From contig NZ_JBMOVV010000023.1 in the NCBI RefSeq assembly GCF_049472135.1, positions 1 to 11,705 on the forward strand: a stretch of DNA of 11,705 bases. Direction: 5' to 3'. The DNA is from Arcobacter_B sp049472135 (GTDB lineage Bacteria; Campylobacterota; Campylobacteria; Campylobacterales; Arcobacteraceae). Shown here in pieces: positions 7,363 through 11,705 of the stretch. A model generated the notes under the pieces. The model saw only the letters and a program-made list of their open reading frames with translations, made no database searches and was not told where the DNA came from. A program made the translations under genes and the position numbers. How positions within the stretch are numbered: the stretch's first letter is position 1; each line of letters begins with the position of its first letter.

Positions 7363-8439
7363 ATGTATGAACTAGTTTTATTTAGTTTTGTTCTATTTGT
7401 TGTTACATATTTTTTAATAAAAAACTTTATAAATAATGCTGCAAAACTAAAACTTGTTGATATACCTAATGAAAGAAGTTCACATAAAAAAATCACTCCA
7501 AGAGGAGCGGGAATAGTTTTTGGTAGTACATTTATATTATCTTTAATTTTTTATTATACTGAAGATATTTTCTCATACGCAATAATATTAATCGCTATCC
7601 TTATTGTTTTTATAGGTGGTATTTTAGATGACATTTATACTTTAAGCTCAAAAACAAAACTTTTATTTATTGTAATTGCTGCAATTATTGCATATTTTGA
7701 AGGATATACAATAACAACAATAGGAACTTACTTCAATTATGAATTAACATTAGGCATAGTTGCATTACCCTTTACACTTTTTGCAATTATTGCTTTCACA
7801 AATGCTGTAAATTTAACAGATGGATTAGATGGTTTAGCTTCATCAATATCTATAATAATATTAGCTGCACTATTAATAATAGGGATAATAAATAATGATA
7901 ATATGTTAATAGTATGGCCGGCTCTTTTAATCTCAGCACTAATTGCATTTCTAGTTCTAAACTGGTATCCAGCAAAAGTTTTCATGGGAGATAGTGGCTC
8001 TTTACTTTTAGGTTTTGTAATTGCAATACTAAGTATCAAAGCCTTAGAATATGTAAATCCTGTATCAATATTCTTTTTAGCAGCAGTACCTATTTTAGAT
8101 ACGTTAGTAGTTTTTAGAAGAAGAAGACAAAGGGGGAAATCTCCTTTTGAGGCGGATAGAAACCACCTACATCATATTCTTGACAATATCAAACAAAATA
8201 AAGCATTTACAGTAAAAATGCTTATTTTTATGCAACTTACTTTTTCTTGTATGTTTTTACAAATATACAAACAAGATGATGGTTTAAATCTTTTAATATT
8301 TTTCTTACTATTTTTAATATTTTTTGATCTTTTTGACCCAAGAGCAAGAAAAAGACCAAAAAATGCAAAATTAAAAAAGAAATATAAAAGAATGAAAAAA
8401 GAAAAAAAAGAGAATCTAAAACTTGAAAATATATCTTAA
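7363..8439 (+). CDS. WecA/MraY-family undecaprenyl-phosphate sugar-1-phosphate transferase
   Basis: This integral inner-membrane enzyme moves a sugar-1-phosphate, probably HexNAc-1-P from a UDP-sugar, onto undecaprenyl phosphate to start a surface glycan. Numbered from the start at 7363 (358 aa), it shows PRGAG (46-50), the metal-site DD in GGILDD (89-90), NLTDGLDGLA (150-159), MGDSGS (208-213), and a HLHH loop motif (268-271) typical of WecA-type rather than MraY enzymes. About ten hydrophobic segments are visible. The C-terminus is a Lys-rich cytoplasmic tail (about 328-354). An ATG at 7345 is in frame but has no ribosome binding site. The ATG at 7363 has AGGA 8 nt upstream (7351-7354) and begins a standard N-terminal helix, so it is preferred. 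The exact sugar donor cannot be read from the sequence. galU follows after 15 bp. Confidence 0.9.
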   Translation: MYELVLFSFVLFVVTYFLIKNFINNAAKLKLVDIPNERSSHKKITPRGAGIVFGSTFILSLIFYYTEDIFSYAIILIAILIVFIGGILDDIYTLSSKTKLLFIVIAAIIAYFEGYTITTIGTYFNYELTLGIVALPFTLFAIIAFTNAVNLTDGLDGLASSISIIILAALLIIGIINNDNMLIVWPALLISALIAFLVLNWYPAKVFMGDSGSLLLGFVIAILSIKALEYVNPVSIFFLAAVPILDTLVVFRRRRQRGKSPFEADRNHLHHILDNIKQNKAFTVKMLIFMQLTFSCMFLQIYKQDDGLNLLIFFLLFLIFFDLFDPRARKRPKNAKLKKKYKRMKKEKKENLKLENIS

Positions 8440-8454
8440 AGAGGAAAGTGAAAG

Positions 8455-9282
8455 ATGATAAAAAGATGTTTATTTCCAGCAGCAGGGTATGGAACAAGAT
8501 TTTTACCAGCTACAAAAGCAATACCCAAAGAGATGTTACCAGTACTTACAAAACCACTTATTCAATATGGAGTTGAAGAAGCATTAGAATCAGGATGTAG
8601 TACTATTTCTATAGTTACATCTAAATATAAAAAAGCCATAGAAGATCACTTTGATACAAATACTGATATTGAAAATTCAATAAAAGGTTCTTCAAAAGAA
8701 GAACTTTTAAGTGATCTAAATAAGATTATTGAAACTACAACTTTTTCTTACACTAGACAACTAGAAATGAAAGGTTTAGGACATGCAATTTTAACAGGTG
8801 AAACTTTAATAGGTAATGAACCTTTTGCAGTTATATTAGCTGATGATTTATGTGACAATACTTCTAGTGAAGGTGGAGTATTAAAGCAGATGATAAAACT
8901 ATATGAAAAATATGAGTGTTCAATAGTTGCTATAGAAGAAATACCAAAAGATAAAACAGATAAGTATGGTGTAATTGATGGTGAGCAAATAGAAGACGGA
9001 ATATATAGAGTGTCAAATATGGTAGAAAAACCAGACCCAAAAGAAGCTCCAACAAATTTAGCGATTATTGGAAGATATATTTTGACACCTGATATTTTTG
9101 ATATTTTAAGAGATACAAAACCAGGAAAAGGTGGAGAGATACAAATCACAGATGCTTTACTTGAACAAGCAAAAGAAGGAAAAGTTATTGCTTATAAGTT
9201 TAAAGGTAAAAGATTTGATTGTGGAAATGTAGATGGTTTTGTTGAAGCTACTAGCTATTTTTACGAGAAAGCGAATAATTAA
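8455..9282 (+). CDS. galU: UTP-glucose-1-phosphate uridylyltransferase
   Basis: This cytoplasmic enzyme makes UDP-glucose from UTP and glucose-1-phosphate, the donor for glycans and the substrate of the ugd product two genes downstream. At 275 aa it is a little shorter than E. coli GalU. Motifs in order are the nucleotide-binding AAGYGTRFLPATKAIPKEML (9-28), the GalU-type GLGHAI (107-112), the metal-binding LADD (128-131), MVEKP (189-193), the GRYIL strand (206-210), GGEIQITDA (226-234), and FDCGNVDGF (254-262) near the C-terminus. The KAIPKEMLP form and GLGHAI separate it from the RmlA glucose-1-P thymidylyltransferases. The ATG is preceded by AGAGGA with a 9-nt spacer. The gene sits 15 bp after the WecA-like gene and 2 bp before pgi, in the same operon. 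It appears complete. Confidence 0.96.
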   Translation: MIKRCLFPAAGYGTRFLPATKAIPKEMLPVLTKPLIQYGVEEALESGCSTISIVTSKYKKAIEDHFDTNTDIENSIKGSSKEELLSDLNKIIETTTFSYTRQLEMKGLGHAILTGETLIGNEPFAVILADDLCDNTSSEGGVLKQMIKLYEKYECSIVAIEEIPKDKTDKYGVIDGEQIEDGIYRVSNMVEKPDPKEAPTNLAIIGRYILTPDIFDILRDTKPGKGGEIQITDALLEQAKEGKVIAYKFKGKRFDCGNVDGFVEATSYFYEKANN

Positions 9283-9284
9283 AG

Positions 9285-10499
9285 ATGAAATATCAAAAGA
9301 ATTTCTACCAAATAAAATCAAATAATGAAATTTTTGAAAAGATAGTAGAAGAGAAAAATAACATAGGTTATTATAATTTACCTTATCAAGATATTTCAGA
9401 GATTTTAAGCTTTTCTAAAACTGTAACTCAAAAAGATATAGTGGTAGTTGGTATTGGTGGAAGTAGTTTAGGAACTTATGCAATAAATAGCTTTCTTAGA
9501 AATAAATCAAATGGTAAAAAACTTCATTTTTTGGAATCAACTGATCCTTTAGAATTAAAAAAAAGACTATCGTATATAAATGATATAAATGACACATTAT
9601 TTATAATCATCTCAAAATCTGGTACTACAATTGAGACTATTTCAGTTTTCAAATACTTACATAGTCTAGTAAAAATTGATAAAACAAATTGTGTTTGTAT
9701 TACAGAATATGATAGTAAACTAAACTCATATGCAAAAGAAAATGATATAAAAACTTTTGAAATTCCAAAAGATGTAGGTGGAAGATTTTCAGTATTTTCA
9801 CCTGTAGGCTTAGTTCCTTTATCTATTATGGGAATAGACATACAAAAACTTCTAGATGGATGTAAAGAAGTAAATAATAGCTTTTTCGAAAAACAAGAGT
9901 ATTTTCATTCAATCTTTGAAAAAGCTAGATTTATGGTAGAGAATAAAAATAGATTTAATATAAATGTAATTTTTTCATATTCTTCACTTTTAGAAGGTTT
10001 TAATAAGTGGTATATCCAACTATGGGGTGAAAGTCTTGGAAAAGTAAATATAAATGGGACAAGACAAGCTTTAACTCCAATAGGACTAATAGGTCCAGTA
10101 GATCAACACTCTTTTTTACAGCTAATAATGGAAGGGGTAAGAGATAAGACAGTTACATTTATAAAAGTAGATGACTTTGAGGAAGAAACGATAATACCTG
10201 ATATATCAATTCCTCATTTAGAAGAGTTAGATTATGTAAATAATATTAAGTTTAAGGACTTGATAAATATGCAAGCAGACTCTACAATAGAAGCTGTAGA
10301 AAAGTGTGATAATATCCCAACAGATGTGATTACAATAGAGAAGGTAGATGAATTCAATATAGGAAAACTTATGTACTCATATCAACTTTTAACATCAATA
10401 GTTGGAAGTTTTATGCAAATAAATACTTATAATCAACCAGGTGTTGAAGAAGGTAAGATAATTTTAAAAAATAAGTTAAAAAATGAGGATATGAAGTAA
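9285..10499 (+). CDS. pgi: Glucose-6-phosphate isomerase, short form
   Basis: It interconverts fructose-6-phosphate and glucose-6-phosphate in the cytoplasm. In this operon it would feed glucose-6-P toward UDP-glucose. The 404-aa length is close to the Campylobacter jejuni enzyme (about 406 aa, from memory) and much shorter than E. coli Pgi (549). All core motifs are present: GIGGSSLG (56-63), the sugar-phosphate loop SKSGTTIET (110-118), VGGRFSVFSPVG (164-175), QLWGESLGK with the catalytic Glu (245-253), GPVDQHSFLQL with the catalytic His (270-280), and the C-terminal QPGVEEGK with the conserved Lys (384-391). It starts 2 bp after the galU stop without a strong ribosome binding site (GAGAAA is 14 nt away), so translation probably depends on coupling to galU. 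A phosphoglucomutase gene is not seen next to it. Confidence 0.96.
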   Translation: MKYQKNFYQIKSNNEIFEKIVEEKNNIGYYNLPYQDISEILSFSKTVTQKDIVVVGIGGSSLGTYAINSFLRNKSNGKKLHFLESTDPLELKKRLSYINDINDTLFIIISKSGTTIETISVFKYLHSLVKIDKTNCVCITEYDSKLNSYAKENDIKTFEIPKDVGGRFSVFSPVGLVPLSIMGIDIQKLLDGCKEVNNSFFEKQEYFHSIFEKARFMVENKNRFNINVIFSYSSLLEGFNKWYIQLWGESLGKVNINGTRQALTPIGLIGPVDQHSFLQLIMEGVRDKTVTFIKVDDFEEETIIPDISIPHLEELDYVNNIKFKDLINMQADSTIEAVEKCDNIPTDVITIEKVDEFNIGKLMYSYQLLTSIVGSFMQINTYNQPGVEEGKIILKNKLKNEDMK

Positions 10500-11705
10500 A
10501 TGAAAATAGCAATAGCCGGGACAGGGTACGTAGGCCTGTCAAATGGAATACTATTAGCCCAAGATAATGAAGTAATAGCATTAGATATAGTTGCTTCTAA
10601 AGTAGAACTTTTAAATAATAAAAAATCACCAATAGAAGATAAAGAAATAAGTGAATACTTATTAAGAGATGATTTAAACTTTAAAGCTACATTAGATAAA
10701 AAAGAAGCATATAAAGATGCAGACTTTGTAATTATCTCAACACCAACAGACTATGATCCTGAAACAAACTACTTTAATACAAAATCAATAGAGTATGTAA
10801 TAGCTGATGTACTAGAAATAAACCCAAACACTACAATGGTAATAAAATCAACTATTCCTGTAGGATATACAAAAGAAATATCAAAAAAGTTTGATACAAA
10901 TAATATTATATTCTCTCCAGAGTTCTTAAGAGAAGGGAAAGCCCTACATGATAATCTGTACCCTTCAAGAATTATCGTGGGTGAAAAATCTCAAAGAGCA
11001 AAAACATTTGCGAATCTACTTGCTCAAGGTGCTATAAAAAAAGATATAGATATTTTATTTACTGATTCAACTGAAGCAGAAGCAATAAAACTATTCTCTA
11101 ATACATACTTAGCTATGAGAGTAGCTTACTTTAATGAACTAGATTCATATGCTCAATCACATAACCTTGATTCAAAACAGATAATAGAAGGTGTAGGATT
11201 AGATCCAAGAATTGGAAATCATTATAATAATCCAAGCTTTGGATATGGTGGATACTGTTTACCTAAAGATACAAAACAATTAAGAGCAAACTATGAAGAT
11301 GTACCACATAGCTTAATCTCAGCAATTGTAGAAGCAAATACAACTAGAAAAGATTTTATAGCCCAAAGTATAATAGAAAAACTAAATTTAACACCTGTAA
11401 ACCCAGATAATATAGAAACTTCAAAAAAAGTAGGAGTATATAGACTTATCATGAAAGAAGGAAGTGATAACTTTAGAGCTTCTGCAATTCAAGGAATAAT
11501 GAAAAGAATCAAAGCTAAGGGAATAGAAGTAGTTATCTATGAACCAAACTTAGAAGATGAAGTATTTTTTAACTCAAAAGTAATAAAAGATTTAGATGAG
11601 TTTAAAAAAGAAGCAGATGTAATAGTAGCAAATAGACTTAGTGAAGACTTACTTGATGTTCAAGATAAAGTTTATACTAGAGATATTTTTAATAGTGATA
11701 GTTAA
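10500..11705 (+). CDS. ugd: UDP-glucose 6-dehydrogenase
   Basis: It oxidises UDP-glucose twice with NAD+ to UDP-glucuronate, the usual precursor of acidic capsule or exopolysaccharide sugars. At 401 aa it matches the short Ugd group that includes E. coli Ugd (388). An N-terminal Rossmann motif GTGYVG (7-12) is followed by STPTDY (80-85), the KSTIPVGYT strand-loop (116-124), FSPEFLREGKALHDNLYPSR (138-157), KLFSNTYLAMRVAYFNELD (197-215), and the catalytic Cys253 in FGYGGYCLPKDTKQL (247-261). A C-terminal UDP-binding domain with YRLIMKEGSDNFRAS (314-328) completes it. The ATG immediately follows the pgi stop (TAAATG), with AGGA 10 nt upstream inside pgi. The first 15 codons are richer in GC than the rest. 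The stop codon is the last three bases of the window, so the gene is complete, but what follows is unknown. Confidence 0.96.
   Translation: MKIAIAGTGYVGLSNGILLAQDNEVIALDIVASKVELLNNKKSPIEDKEISEYLLRDDLNFKATLDKKEAYKDADFVIISTPTDYDPETNYFNTKSIEYVIADVLEINPNTTMVIKSTIPVGYTKEISKKFDTNNIIFSPEFLREGKALHDNLYPSRIIVGEKSQRAKTFANLLAQGAIKKDIDILFTDSTEAEAIKLFSNTYLAMRVAYFNELDSYAQSHNLDSKQIIEGVGLDPRIGNHYNNPSFGYGGYCLPKDTKQLRANYEDVPHSLISAIVEANTTRKDFIAQSIIEKLNLTPVNPDNIETSKKVGVYRLIMKEGSDNFRASAIQGIMKRIKAKGIEVVIYEPNLEDEVFFNSKVIKDLDEFKKEADVIVANRLSEDLLDVQDKVYTRDIFNSDS

Noticed and set aside
8402..8409. Run of eight A bases in the tail of the WecA-like gene, considered as a phase-variation tract
   Set aside because: Phase-variable tracts in Campylobacterota are usually long poly-G/C; an A8 in a Lys-rich tail of AT-rich DNA is expected, and a slip would alter only the last few residues.
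8237..8497. Minus-strand open frame rich in Phe and Leu
   Set aside because: It is the antisense shadow of the Lys-rich tail of the WecA-like protein plus the galU start, with no ribosome site or family resemblance.
8455..9282. Alternative call of galU as a glucose-1-phosphate thymidylyltransferase (RmlA)
   Set aside because: The KAIPKEMLP and GLGHAI motifs and the downstream ugd fit GalU; RmlA has a different N-terminal signature (GGxGTRLxPxT).

Overview
The window looks like chromosomal DNA of an Arcobacter-group bacterium (Campylobacterota, family Arcobacteraceae). The evidence is the 16S rRNA gene, which reads like an Arcobacter 16S by eye, the very AT-rich DNA outside it, the ATA/TTA/AAA-rich codon use, and a short Pgi of the size I recall for Campylobacter. 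The exact genus cannot be fixed without a database search.

Layout. (1) Bases 1-1865 hold the promoter-proximal part of an rRNA operon on the minus strand: a consensus sigma-70 promoter (1837-1865), a leader with a boxA-like element (1781-1792), and a complete 16S gene (about 101-1617) bracketed by a perfect 21-bp inverted repeat (1737-1757 / 6-26) that would form the RNase III processing stalk. The 23S gene would lie beyond the left edge. (2) Bases 1956-7181 hold a three-gene minus-strand operon for a complete type I secretion machine: a TolC-like outer-membrane channel with an unusual C-terminal SPOR-like domain, an LssB/LapB-type ABC exporter with a degenerate, cysteine-less C39-like domain, and an HlyD/LapC-type periplasmic adaptor. 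No secreted substrate is encoded in the window. (3) Bases 7182-7344 are a very AT-rich divergent promoter region with dyad-symmetric elements. (4) Bases 7363-11705 hold a plus-strand operon: a WecA/MraY-type lipid-carrier sugar-phosphate transferase, galU, pgi and ugd. Gaps are 15, 2 and 0 bp.

How the genes fit together. The right-hand operon supplies activated sugars for a cell-surface polysaccharide: Pgi interconverts fructose-6-P and glucose-6-P, GalU makes UDP-glucose, Ugd makes UDP-glucuronate, and the WecA-like enzyme would load the first sugar onto undecaprenyl phosphate. A phosphoglucomutase to link Pgi to GalU is not in the window. The left-hand operon would export a large protein, by family precedent often an RTX/Bap-like adhesin or a similar repeat protein. 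The divergent pair therefore resembles the edge of a surface/biofilm locus, though this joint role is inference.

Most worth a second look: the TolC-SPOR architecture, the C39-like domain with Cys in place of His, the rRNA promoter set about 90 bp behind hlyD without a visible terminator, and the dyads in the divergent intergenic region. I saw no CRISPR, insertion sequence, tRNA or prophage gene.
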